Source of the DNA: Bacteroidales bacterium
Lineage (GTDB): Bacteria > Bacteroidota > Bacteroidia > Bacteroidales > NBLH01
Direction of reading: 5' to 3'
NCBI GenBank assembly: GCA_021647685.1
Contig: JAKIUH010000193.1
Location: 1-8,055, forward strand
Length of the DNA stretch: 8,055 nt
Shown: piece after piece, positions 1-6,710 of the stretch
Layout: each line of letters begins with the position of its first letter
Position numbering within the stretch: position 1 is the first letter of the stretch
Made by a program: the position numbers and the translations under genes
Notes under the pieces: model-generated
What the model was told of the DNA's origin: nothing
Databases searched by the model: none
Seen by the model: only the letters and a program-made list of their open reading frames with translations

Positions 1-14
1 TTGCTTTTTTAAAC

Positions 15-1139
15 TTATAAAAGTGTTCTTGGGTAGACAATCTTACCTGATATGGCAACCGCAGCGGCTGTCAAAGGACTTGCCAACATTGTTCTGGATC
101 CAGGACCCTGACGACCTTCAAAATTTCTATTTGAAGTAGCAACTGCCAACATTCCGGTTGGGATTTTATCATCATTCATTGCCAAACAAGCTGAACACCC
201 AGGTTGTCTTAATTTGAAACCGGCATCCTCAAGAATTTTTGTGATCCCCTCTTGATTGGCCTGCTGCTCAACTTGTTTCGATCCGGGAACAATCCAAGCT
301 GTGACGTTATCTGCTTTTTTACGACCTTTTACAAAAGAGGCAACCTCTCTTAAGTCTTCAATTCTTCCGTTTGTACAACTACCAACAAATACATAGTCAA
401 TGTCTTTTCCGACAATTTCTTCACCAGCACTAAAACCCATATAATCGAGGGCTTTATTGAAAGTGACAAAATTACTTTTTTCAATATCTAATTTTAAACC
501 TTCCACTAATTCTTTAAAATTGGGTTTAAATAAACTAACACCATGATAATCCATGAAATTTCTTTTTTTGGGATCTACCAGTGTGGGTATATTTTTCCGT
601 TTGGCAATTTTTACTGTTTCTTCAATTATTTCCGGCGTGATTACCCCTTTATCATAGTCTTCAAATATAATTGCATTTATATTTTTATCTTCAATAAGAC
701 TTTGAATTTTTCTGATAAATTTTTGTTGAATCTCTTTGGGAATATTGTTTGTTATTTCTTCATCAATCCGTAGAAGGTGCTGATTATCACTTATTATACG
801 GGTTTTAATGGTAGTGATTCTGTCTTTGTCTTGCAATATACCTGCCGATGGCAAATTTCTTTTCCGCAATAGCTTTGTTAAAATATTAGATTTATCATCA
901 TCGCCAATTACCGAGCATAAATAGGGTGTTGCTCCTAAGGATTGAACATTTAATGCAACATTTCCTGCTCCTCCCAGGCGGTGCTCTATATTTGTACGGG
1001 CAATAATAGGTACAGGTGCTTCGGGCGAAATTCTGTCCACTTTACCCCAAAAATAGGTGTCAATCATTACATCGCCGATAATTAATATGTTAAAACGGCT
1101 AAATTGTTCAAAAAGTTGGTGTATTTGTTCCTTATTCAC
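15..1139 (-). CDS. rfaE1'-'leuC: Chimeric ORF: N-terminal heptose-7-phosphate kinase (PfkB fold) joined to C-terminal third of LeuC
   Basis: The 374-residue product has two unrelated halves. Residues 1 to about 224 match the ADP-heptose pathway kinase HldE/RfaE1, which phosphorylates D-glycero-D-manno-heptose 7-phosphate for LPS core synthesis. Visible motifs are GDVMIDTYFWGKVDRISPEA (22-41), the PfkB glycine motif GGAGN (56-60), DYDKG (161-165), VDPK (188-191) and FKPNFKE (204-210). The kinase stops before the GAGD motif that carries the catalytic Asp, so about 100 residues are missing. Residues from about 225 match the end of the 3-isopropylmalate dehydratase large subunit of leucine synthesis: GSCTNGRIED (253-262), PGCSACLAMNDD (313-324) and TSNRNFEGRQGPGSRT (335-350). 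All three 4Fe-4S cysteines (C255, C315, C318) are present, but the first two thirds of LeuC (normally about 465 residues) are absent. Neither half should be active alone. The ATG at 1139 fits the kinase family. An assembly chimera or a deletion relic is likelier than a working fusion. Confidence 0.85.
   Translation of the reverse strand: MNKEQIHQLFEQFSRFNILIIGDVMIDTYFWGKVDRISPEAPVPIIARTNIEHRLGGAGNVALNVQSLGATPYLCSVIGDDDKSNILTKLLRKRNLPSAGILQDKDRITTIKTRIISDNQHLLRIDEEITNNIPKEIQQKFIRKIQSLIEDKNINAIIFEDYDKGVITPEIIEETVKIAKRKNIPTLVDPKKRNFMDYHGVSLFKPNFKELVEGLKLDIEKSNFVTFNKALDYMGFSAGEEIVGKDIDYVFVGSCTNGRIEDLREVASFVKGRKKADNVTAWIVPGSKQVEQQANQEGITKILEDAGFKLRQPGCSACLAMNDDKIPTGMLAVATSNRNFEGRQGPGSRTMLASPLTAAAVAISGKIVYPRTLL
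460..476 (-). other. Breakpoint between the kinase and LeuC segments
   Basis: Homology changes from kinase-like (ending near KSNF, residues 221-224) to LeuC-like (starting near TFNKALDYMGF, from residue 226) within a few codons, and the reading frame is kept. By hand count GC is about 41% over 61-480 (LeuC side) and about 34% over 481-1080 (kinase side). This mild step could reflect conservation differences rather than origin. No linker, stop or obvious repeat sits at the join. The exact base cannot be fixed without aligning both parent families. Confidence 0.6.
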
Positions 1140-1160
1140 TGTTTTATGTTTTAATTTTTA

Positions 1161-1194
1161 CAAATATATCCCGAAACAAAGCTTTTCTGTCAAA
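1161..1194 (-). promoter_or_regulatory. Bacteroidota-type promoter for the kinase/LeuC ORF
   Basis: Read on the minus strand, TTTG (1194-1191) is followed after 22 bases by TATATTTG (1168-1161), matching the Bacteroidota consensus TTTG...TAnnTTTG. The ATG at 1139 lies 21 bases beyond the -7 element, which leaves a short leader without a Shine-Dalgarno sequence. The spacer is at the long end of the usual range. The element sits in the 104-base gap after the SNF2 gene, so the ORF can be transcribed independently of it. Confidence 0.5.
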
Positions 1195-1243
1195 AAATAG
1201 AGTAACGTAGCTATCTTTGTGGTGAAACTTTAATAATTTTTGA

Positions 1244-4192
1244 TTAATCAAATAATTCTAAAATATCTTTTTCCGAGAGTTTTCCAAACGGATTATTATC
1301 ATTTATGAAAACATCGGCTAATTTTTGTTTCTTTTTTTGATACTTGATAATTTTTTCTTCAATACTGTTTTCACTGATAAAACGGTATGCCATTACTTTG
1401 TTGGTTTGTCCTATGCGGTGTGCCCGTGCTATTGCTTGTTTTTCAACTGCCGGATTCCACCAAGGATCGAGCAAGAAAACATAGTCGGCAGCGGTTAAAT
1501 TCAAACCTGCACCTCCTGCTTTTAATGAAATTAAAAACAGTTTGTTTTCTTTATCATTTGAAAATTCATTAATTACTTGTTCTCTGTTTTGTGTTTTTCC
1601 GGTAAGCATTGAATACTTCCAACCGTTTTGTTTAAAATAATCAACATACAGTTGCAAATGTTTAACAAATGATGAAAAAATTAATACTTTATGGTTTTCG
1701 CTAATCAAACTTTCTAACATGCGGGTAACTTCCTCAAATTTTCCTGATGGATAATCTTTATGTTCGTCTATCAGTTTACTGTGGTTGGCAATTAATCGTA
1801 AACGGGTAAGTGCTTGAATAACCAGCATGTTTTTTTCTGTCTTACTTTTTTTTGCATCAATGCTATTTAAAAGGACATTTCTAATTTTTGATTTTTCTTT
1901 TTCATAAAGCGAATATTGATTTTCATGCATCGTACAATAATGAACTGTTTCGGTTAAATCGGGTAAATCTTTGGCAACTTCTTCTTTGCTTCGTCTTAAA
2001 AAGAAGGGTTGAATAATTTTTTGTAAACGATTTTCTAAATTTTCACGTAAAATTGCGTCTTGCTTTTTTTCAATAGGCTCAACATATTCTTCTTTAAAAA
2101 AGTTAAAACTTCCAAGCAAACCTTTATTAATAAAATTCATCTGTGCCCACAGGTCGGTTAATGAATTTTCAATGGGTGTTCCTGTTAAAACCATACGGTA
2201 ATCGGCTTGAAGTTTCATAATTGCTTGATAGGTTTTTGACTGCGGGTTTTTTATCGTTTGACTTTCGTCCAATACTACAAAGCGGTATTGGTATTCCGAA
2301 AGAATGTCAATATCGTTACGTACCAAACCATAACTTGTTAAAATCAAATCATAATTATCAAATATTTTCGTATTTTTTTCTCTGCGCCAACCCGAGTAAA
2401 TGTGTGCTTTGATGTCGGGGGCAAATTTATTAATCTCGTTTAACCAATTGTGTATTAATGATGTGGGCATTACAATTAATCCTGCCCGATTGGAGTTTTT
2501 ATTAATTGTTCCTTTTTCGGGATTTGTATCAAAAAGGCTTAATTGTTTTGTGGCTGTTTTTTTACTTTCAGTGGCTTTTGTGTCTAAAATCCGGCGGATG
2601 GCAGCCAAAGTTTGCAATGTTTTACCAAGTCCCATATCATCGGCAAGGCATACCCCTAAATTGTTTTCAAATAAAGAGCTAATCCAATTGTAGCCTGTTT
2701 TTTGATAGGGGCGAAGTGTTGCTTGCAGGCTTTTGGGCAGTTCAAATTCTTTGTGGGCTATTTTATTAATTTTTTTTAGCAAATTTTGGTCAATTTCTTC
2801 AATATCTTGTGTCAAAACTTGAAAGTGATGTTTGTCCAGTTTTAGATTGTTCCCTGAATCTTTACTGAAAAGCATAAAATCTTTATACTTTGCAAACCAT
2901 TCTTCGGGGATTATGGCTATTTCTCCATTAGGCAGTTTAAATTCTTTGATTTCATTTTTAATATGGTTGCGCAATTTTTTAAACGGAATATTGAAATTTC
3001 CAAAATTCACGGTTGCTTGTATGTCAAACCAGTCATTTTTATCGTCCACCTGAAAATCAATCCAAGCTTTTTCGATAAAATATTTTTTATTGAAAAATTT
3101 TTGTTGAATTTCAAAGTCGTTTTCTTCCAAAATACTGCCGTATTTATTTAGCCACTCAATCATTTCGGTTTCATTGTGCTCACCGTCTTCCAGGTTTTTT
3201 ATTTTATAATTGTGATTGCCCGTATCGTTAAGACCTATTGAGTGCAAAAACTCAATTTTTTTTTGTTCAAAATCGTAATTTCTCAATAAAACTTCATATT
3301 GATAATCGTTAGTTGACAGATGTGCTTTAACAAATTTATTTTTAGGATATTGCGGACTTATTAAATTTCCTCTATAATCAAACTTTAAAATCATATTGAA
3401 TTGATTTTTCCAGTCCTTTTCAAAAATTAAAACACTTTTCGGAATTATTTCAGGTGTTTTTATATCAAAACCTTTTGCCTTAACATTGTATTTTTCAATT
3501 GATTTATGAACAAAAGTTTCAAAATATTTTTTTTCGCTTGATTTGGGAATATTTACAAACTCTTTGGTAAAAAAAGGGACTAATTTTTTTCCATCCACAC
3601 CCTCGGGTTCGGGTTTAAAAAAATACAGTTTGTTTTCAAGCAGTAGGGTACACGGCGAATTAGTAATAATATGCCCGTGTTTGTTAAATAGTTTAAGTTC
3701 ATTTTCCCCGTCCTTTATTGAAAGATAATATTTACTATTTTCGGGAGTTTTTTCAAAATTAAAAACCGTTTCGGCATATCCTTTTTGGGGTTCAATACGG
3801 TCTTCGTAGTAAACATTTTTGCTTTCGGCATTTTGATAAAGGGGTATGTTAGAGATGCGAATAAGTTCAAATATTTTTACCAGTTTTTTTTCAATGTATT
3901 TCCTGATATTTTCAACAATTGCATCATCTTTTATATTATTGATAAAATCGCGTGATGCTTTTTTTTTCTTTGAAAAAAGTTTTGTTATTTCTTGTTCGGA
4001 ATATAAATCGGTAATTTTTATTAATTTTTGTTGAATTTCCGGAAACTCATTAATGTTTTTATCGGCATGCATTGCCGATATGGATTCAATAATTTCAAAA
4101 AAATCCTTATTTGCTTTCTTTACCCAATAGGGTTTTGCAATCCAACCAAAAATTCGATGTTGTTTTAATACAATGATAAACTGTTTTTCCAT
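1244..4192 (-). CDS. SNF2-family (Swi2/Snf2) DNA-dependent ATPase/helicase
   Basis: The 982-residue protein is an SF2 ATPase predicted to translocate on double-stranded DNA and remodel protein-DNA complexes or support repair and transcription. The motor fills the C-terminal half. Motif I is DDMGLGKT (518-525), Ia PTSLIHNW (576-583), II DESQ (642-645, a DExQ variant) and III LTGTPIEN (669-676). The second RecA lobe has VLIFSSF (836-842), SLKAGGAGLNLTAAD (889-903) and the arginine-finger motif QAIARAHRIGQ (919-929). Residues 1 to about 480 are lysine-rich and have no motif I can name; I see no SWIM-type zinc-binding cysteine cluster. An insertion of roughly 35 residues between motifs I and Ia carries QLSLF. 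The ATG at 4192 lies 20 bases after a promoter-like element, which supports this start. The gene appears to stand alone, with no restriction, methylase or phospholipase partner to suggest a defence role. The family call is firm; the cellular role is not. Confidence 0.95.
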   Translation of the reverse strand: MEKQFIIVLKQHRIFGWIAKPYWVKKANKDFFEIIESISAMHADKNINEFPEIQQKLIKITDLYSEQEITKLFSKKKKASRDFINNIKDDAIVENIRKYIEKKLVKIFELIRISNIPLYQNAESKNVYYEDRIEPQKGYAETVFNFEKTPENSKYYLSIKDGENELKLFNKHGHIITNSPCTLLLENKLYFFKPEPEGVDGKKLVPFFTKEFVNIPKSSEKKYFETFVHKSIEKYNVKAKGFDIKTPEIIPKSVLIFEKDWKNQFNMILKFDYRGNLISPQYPKNKFVKAHLSTNDYQYEVLLRNYDFEQKKIEFLHSIGLNDTGNHNYKIKNLEDGEHNETEMIEWLNKYGSILEENDFEIQQKFFNKKYFIEKAWIDFQVDDKNDWFDIQATVNFGNFNIPFKKLRNHIKNEIKEFKLPNGEIAIIPEEWFAKYKDFMLFSKDSGNNLKLDKHHFQVLTQDIEEIDQNLLKKINKIAHKEFELPKSLQATLRPYQKTGYNWISSLFENNLGVCLADDMGLGKTLQTLAAIRRILDTKATESKKTATKQLSLFDTNPEKGTINKNSNRAGLIVMPTSLIHNWLNEINKFAPDIKAHIYSGWRREKNTKIFDNYDLILTSYGLVRNDIDILSEYQYRFVVLDESQTIKNPQSKTYQAIMKLQADYRMVLTGTPIENSLTDLWAQMNFINKGLLGSFNFFKEEYVEPIEKKQDAILRENLENRLQKIIQPFFLRRSKEEVAKDLPDLTETVHYCTMHENQYSLYEKEKSKIRNVLLNSIDAKKSKTEKNMLVIQALTRLRLIANHSKLIDEHKDYPSGKFEEVTRMLESLISENHKVLIFSSFVKHLQLYVDYFKQNGWKYSMLTGKTQNREQVINEFSNDKENKLFLISLKAGGAGLNLTAADYVFLLDPWWNPAVEKQAIARAHRIGQTNKVMAYRFISENSIEEKIIKYQKKKQKLADVFINDNNPFGKLSEKDILELFD
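2531..2545 (-). other. Predicted sliding-clamp-binding motif QLSLF in the SNF2 protein
   Basis: These five codons encode Q550-L-S-L-F554, which matches the consensus pentapeptide QL(S/D)LF used by bacterial proteins to bind the beta clamp DnaN. It lies in a polar, Lys/Thr/Asn-rich insertion between motif I and motif Ia, so it is probably surface exposed and flexible. The match is seen directly. Clamp binding is inference from the motif alone. Confidence 0.45.
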
Positions 4193-4212
4193 AATCTGTT
4201 TTTGCGAAACAG

Positions 4213-4244
4213 CAAAAATACAGCAATTACATTAAGTGTGCAAT
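4213..4244 (-). promoter_or_regulatory. Bacteroidota-type promoter for the SNF2 gene
   Basis: On the minus strand, ATTG (4244-4241, one mismatch to TTTG) is followed after 20 bases by TATTTTTG (4220-4213), which fits TAnnTTTG. The SNF2 ATG at 4192 lies 20 bases beyond it, the same geometry as the promoter at 1161-1194. The element sits in the 90-base gap after yaaA, so the SNF2 gene probably has its own promoter as well as any read-through from yaaA. Confidence 0.45.
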
Positions 4245-4282
4245 AAGAAAAAAGGAAAAAACAGGAAGTTTGAAAATAAAGT

Positions 4283-5050
4283 TTAACGGGTAAATACCCA
4301 CTCTTTTTCTTTGGAAAGTTCTTCGTTAAAGTGATAATCGGCACTATTAAAGGTTTTTATTTCTTCAACTTTTTCAATTTTGTTTTGAATAATATAGCGC
4401 GACATCATTCCACGGGCTTTTTTTGCAAAAAAACTGACTATTTTATATTGACCGTTTTTATAATCTTTAAATACAGGAGTAATTACTTCGTAATTAAGTT
4501 TGTTTTTTTGTATTGATTTAAAATATTCGTTCGAGGCTAAATTGAGCAATACTTTTTCACCGGCACTTTGTTCAATTGCTTTGTTTATTTCAAGGGTAAT
4601 TTTATCGCCCCAAAATTCATATAAATTTTTAGCTTTTGAAGTATTCAGTTTTGTTCCCATTTCAAGACGATATTCTTGTATTAGGTCAAGAGGCTTTAAT
4701 ACACCGTATAAACCGGAAAGTATGCGTAAATTTTGATTTGCAAAATGGATATCTTCTTTACTAAAACTTTCAATGTCCATACCCTGATATACATCGCCTT
4801 TAAAAACAAAAATTGCAGGCTGTGCATTTTTTGTCGTAAACGGGGTATGCCATTTAACAAATCGTTCATAATTTAGTTCGGCAAGTTTTGCACTTATATT
4901 CATTAACTTGGATAATTCTTCCGGACGAAATTGTCGCAATTTGTTTACTAAGAATTCACTGTCATTTAAGAAAGGAGGAATAGAGCTGTTCTCTATATTT
5001 GGGGGTGCTGAAAAGTCTAATGATTTTGCCGGAGAAATTACGATTAGCAT
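4283..5050 (-). CDS. yaaA: Peroxide-stress resistance protein YaaA (DUF328/UPF0246)
   Basis: The 255-residue protein is full length for the family (E. coli YaaA has 258 residues). In E. coli, YaaA is an OxyR-regulated cytosolic protein that lowers intracellular free iron and so limits Fenton damage during peroxide stress. Family signatures are visible along the whole chain: ISPAKSLDF (5-13), FKGDVYQGMD (83-92), LSGLYGVLKPLDLIQEYRLE (111-130), GTKL (132-135), LNLASNEYFK (169-178) and KIVSFFAKKARGMMSRYI (203-220). The ATG at 5050 gives the canonical start MLIVISPAKSLDF. There is no clear Shine-Dalgarno sequence. Only 27 bases separate it from the upstream XRE regulator on the same strand, so co-transcription is likely. 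That the regulator controls yaaA is inference from position only. Confidence 0.95.
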   Translation of the reverse strand: MLIVISPAKSLDFSAPPNIENSSIPPFLNDSEFLVNKLRQFRPEELSKLMNISAKLAELNYERFVKWHTPFTTKNAQPAIFVFKGDVYQGMDIESFSKEDIHFANQNLRILSGLYGVLKPLDLIQEYRLEMGTKLNTSKAKNLYEFWGDKITLEINKAIEQSAGEKVLLNLASNEYFKSIQKNKLNYEVITPVFKDYKNGQYKIVSFFAKKARGMMSRYIIQNKIEKVEEIKTFNSADYHFNEELSKEKEWVFTR

Positions 5051-5077
5051 AGGTTTTAATATTAAAAGGTAAGTGAA

Positions 5078-5299
5078 TTAATCTTCTACCGGATTAACTT
5101 GTTCATCATCTTCGAGTTGAAAAATCTCCTGAACCGTAGTATTGAAAAACTGTGATATTTTCAGGGCTGTGATTACCGAAGGTGCAAATTTTCCGGTTTC
5201 AATAGCATGAATGGTTTGGCGCGAAACGCCAATAGCTTCTGCTAATTCGCCTTGAGTCATATTTTGTTTGGCTCTTTCAACTCTAATAGTATTTTGCAT
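5078..5299 (-). CDS. Small XRE/Cro-type helix-turn-helix transcriptional regulator
   Basis: The 73-residue protein is almost entirely one HTH_3 (Cro/CI) domain. Helices 2 and 3 lie around TQGELAEAIGVSRQTIHAIE (15-34), followed by the usual G-K-F-x-P-S stretch (36-41) and a hydrophobic helix ending in VQEIFQLEDDE (56-66). This is the compact cytosolic type often described as YozG-like. There is no sensor, peptidase or toxin-neutralising domain, and the acidic tail (about 63-73) is short. It lies immediately upstream of yaaA and is the first gene of the presumed two-gene operon. Similar small repressors usually regulate their own operon, and a TTTACAA inverted repeat upstream is a plausible operator. 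A toxin-antitoxin role is unlikely because the partner is YaaA and no toxin fold is present. Confidence 0.9.
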   Translation of the reverse strand: MQNTIRVERAKQNMTQGELAEAIGVSRQTIHAIETGKFAPSVITALKISQFFNTTVQEIFQLEDDEQVNPVED

Positions 5300-5385
5300 T
5301 GTTATAAAGTTTTTAATTACGAATAATTGGCTTTTTTACATCTTTAAGAACCCGCAATAATTTTGCCGAAATCTGTATTTTGCCA

Positions 5386-5451
5386 GTACAAAAGTAAAAA
5401 AAATATTTACAATGACAAGTTTCATGTACAAAATTTAATGTTTTTTTACAA
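5386..5451. repeat. Two degenerate direct repeats, about 40 bp apart, upstream of the XRE gene
   Basis: GTACAAAA occurs at 5386-5393 and again at 5426-5433. Each copy is followed by TTTACAA, at 5406-5412 (12-base gap) and 5445-5451 (11-base gap). The unit therefore repeats with a period of 39-40 bases, close to four helical turns. This could be a pair of regulator sites or a chance similarity in AT-rich DNA. Confidence 0.3.
5389..5419 (-). promoter_or_regulatory. Candidate promoter for the XRE-yaaA operon
   Basis: On the minus strand TACTTTTG (5396-5389) matches the -7 consensus TAnnTTTG. Nineteen bases upstream is CTTG (5419-5416), a one-mismatch match to the -33 TTTG. The XRE ATG at 5299 is about 89 bases downstream, so the leader would be longer than at the other two minus-strand promoters. 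The 15-bp palindrome at 5445-5459 lies just upstream. Confidence 0.35.
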
Positions 5452-5459
5452 TTTGTAAA
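5445..5459. promoter_or_regulatory. Palindromic operator candidate TTTACAA-T-TTGTAAA
   Basis: Two perfect 7-bp arms surround one central T. The half-site TTTACAA also occurs alone at 5406-5412, within the candidate XRE promoter region. A symmetric site of this size upstream of an HTH_3 gene is a reasonable binding site for its dimer. No experimental or comparative support is available here, and the low GC makes short palindromes fairly common. Confidence 0.3.
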
Positions 5460-5469
5460 TATACAAATA

Positions 5470-5497
5470 AAAAATGTCGATAATTATCGACATTTTT
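5470..5497 (-). terminator. Perfect 28-bp palindrome, probable terminator of the SUMF1-like gene
   Basis: The two 14-base arms, AAAAATGTCGATAA and its exact complement, meet at 5483/5484. Transcribed from the minus strand 25 bases after the SUMF1-like stop codon, it gives a hairpin with a TGTCGAT stem followed directly by a T-run. That is the layout of an intrinsic terminator. The stem has only four G/C pairs, so it may be weak. Being symmetric, it could also stop plus-strand transcription or serve as a protein-binding site. Confidence 0.55.
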
Positions 5498-5521
5498 ACT
5501 TTTCTTATAAAGATAACTGTT

Positions 5522-6331
5522 TTATTCTCTACGTACTACTCTAAAACCTATGTTCCCATAATTTTTCTTTGGTCCCATTGATTCTCTGGCGGTAATACGC
5601 ATATAATTTAATTTATAACTCCAACCGCCACCACGATAAACTCTTTGAACCCCGTGCTCCGGTCCTGTAGGATCGTTTTCAGGGCTCTTTTTATAATAAT
5701 CTTTACCGTATAAATCCCAACACCATTCACGTACGTTGCCGCACATATCATAAAGACCTAGTTCATTGGGTTTCTTTGTTCCTACAGGATGAGGTCTGCC
5801 ATTAGAATTTCCGGCATACCACATAACCTCGTCTGGGTTGTCTCCACCGCTGTAAGCATACCCTTTGCTTTGACTTCCTCCTTTTGCGGCATATTCCCAT
5901 TCGGCTTCTGTTGGCAAGCGATATCCGTTTGCGCTAAAATCGCAAGTAACCACTGTTGCTGCACTATCTCTTGTAATTGTATAGCATTTATCATAGCCAT
6001 CTACTCTGCTTAACCAATTACAAAACATAACTGCCGATTCCCAACTTACATTCATCACCGGATTTTTACCTCTGCCTAATTGTGCATCATCAGGCTTTTT
6101 CCAGCCTGTAGCCACACAGAAACGATCAAATTGATCAAAGGTTATTTCATATTTAGACATTAAAAAACTTGTAAGGGTTACTTTATGTTCCGGACCTTCA
6201 TCTTCATTTATTGAATAATCATTTCCCATGTAAAAGGAACCTCCTTCAACCGGAACCATATCAACAGTTTGTGCATTTACAAATAATGCAAGCAAAAATA
6301 GTTGAGCGATGCTTAATAGTACTCTTTTCAT
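5522..6331 (-). CDS. Secreted SUMF1/FGE-fold protein without the catalytic cysteines
   Basis: The 269-residue protein starts with a Sec signal peptide (MKR, then a hydrophobic stretch at 4-18, probable cleavage after VNA at residue 20), so it should act in the periplasm or at the surface. There is no lipobox cysteine. The rest is one formylglycine-generating-enzyme/SUMF1 (C-type-lectin-like) domain: PVEGGSFYMGND (27-38), KYEITFDQFDRFC (60-72), PVMNVSWESAVMFCNWLS (91-108), YRLPTEAEWEYAAKGG (137-152), LGLYDMCGNVREWCWD (191-206), YRGGGWSY (232-239) and NIGFRVVR (260-267). True FGEs, which convert a sulfatase Cys to formylglycine, carry two cysteines shortly after the RGG(S/G) motif. Here those positions read Y239 and M244 by eye, so that activity is unlikely. 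No sulfatase lies nearby. Bacteroidota use the same fold in GldJ/GldK-type and other surface proteins, but this one is too generic to assign. Confidence 0.85.
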   Translation of the reverse strand: MKRVLLSIAQLFLLALFVNAQTVDMVPVEGGSFYMGNDYSINEDEGPEHKVTLTSFLMSKYEITFDQFDRFCVATGWKKPDDAQLGRGKNPVMNVSWESAVMFCNWLSRVDGYDKCYTITRDSAATVVTCDFSANGYRLPTEAEWEYAAKGGSQSKGYAYSGGDNPDEVMWYAGNSNGRPHPVGTKKPNELGLYDMCGNVREWCWDLYGKDYYKKSPENDPTGPEHGVQRVYRGGGWSYKLNYMRITARESMGPKKNYGNIGFRVVRRE

Positions 6332-6448
6332 ACGTTTATATTATGTAATTTCTAAATTGTTCATAACAGTTTATTTTTCTGTATGAACTAACTTGTGTTA
6401 AGCTCTTTGATTTGATAAATTTCAATCATTCATCTGAAAAAATCATGC

Positions 6449-6456
6449 CAAAAGTA
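6449..6456 (-). promoter_or_regulatory. Candidate -7 element for the SUMF1-like gene
   Basis: On the minus strand the bases read TACTTTTG, a full match to TAnnTTTG and identical to the element before the XRE gene. No TTTG is found at the expected -33 distance. The ATG at 6331 would follow a leader of about 117 bases. It is the best candidate seen in this gap on this strand, but weak. Confidence 0.3.
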
Positions 6457-6608
6457 AGTATTTAAAAATTTTGGATGTAATATTTTGACGATTAATATTG
6501 ATACTTATTTAAAAAAAAATCAAATCTTAATTTTTAATAAAATTCAATTTTAATAAAAACGGAGTTTAATTTATATTATTATTTGCTATTACATATAACA
6601 CAGTTTTA

Positions 6609-6644
6609 TACTACCAAAAATCCGCTTTGGGATTTTTGGTAGTA
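6609..6644. repeat. Perfect 15-bp inverted repeat with a 6-base loop
   Basis: The left arm (6609-6623, TACTACCAAAAATCC) pairs without mismatch to 6630-6644 around the loop GCTTTG. It has six G/C pairs and is by far the most stable hairpin seen in this AT-rich gap. Neither strand shows an immediate T-run after the full stem. The inner part, AAAAATCC...GGATTTTT, does resemble Bacteroidota intrinsic terminators, in which the T-run is part of the stem. It could end an unannotated short transcript, insulate the two divergent genes or be a mobile palindromic element. Confidence 0.6.
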
Positions 6645-6681
6645 AATTTTAGTAAAAATAAAATTATTTTTTTAAAAATGC

Positions 6682-6689
6682 TACTTTTG
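6682..6689 (+). promoter_or_regulatory. Plus-strand -7 element heading the polysaccharide side
   Basis: TACTTTTG matches TAnnTTTG exactly. The ATG at 6711 lies 21 bases downstream, the same spacing as for the kinase ORF (21) and the SNF2 gene (20). No TTTG occurs at the -33 distance. If active, the transcript would also cover the glycosyltransferase, about 245 bases downstream. Confidence 0.4.
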
Positions 6690-6710
6690 CTTCAATATTA
6701 GATTAGGTAT

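Noticed and set aside
1244..4192. SNF2 helicase as part of a defence system (DISARM-like or other)
   Set aside because: No methylase, phospholipase D, nuclease or other defence partner is adjacent. The neighbours are yaaA and a metabolic chimera, and the architecture is that of an ordinary chromosomal SNF2 protein.
4196..4212. Inverted repeat CTGTTT/AAACAG just upstream of the SNF2 start
   Set aside because: It has only a 6-bp stem and overlaps the expected transcription start, so the whole stem may not be in the RNA.
5054..5067. 14-bp palindrome TTTTAATATTAAAA between the XRE gene and yaaA
   Set aside because: It is made only of A and T and lies inside a presumed operon. Such a palindrome is readily expected by chance in this composition.
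5078..5299. XRE protein as an antitoxin
   Set aside because: The downstream partner is full-length YaaA, not a toxin fold, and no other small ORF on that strand has a RelE- or HipA-like signature.
6532..6558. TTTTAATAAAA repeated 16 bases apart
   Set aside because: It is a short A/T-only repeat in a stretch with about 13% GC and carries no information beyond base composition.
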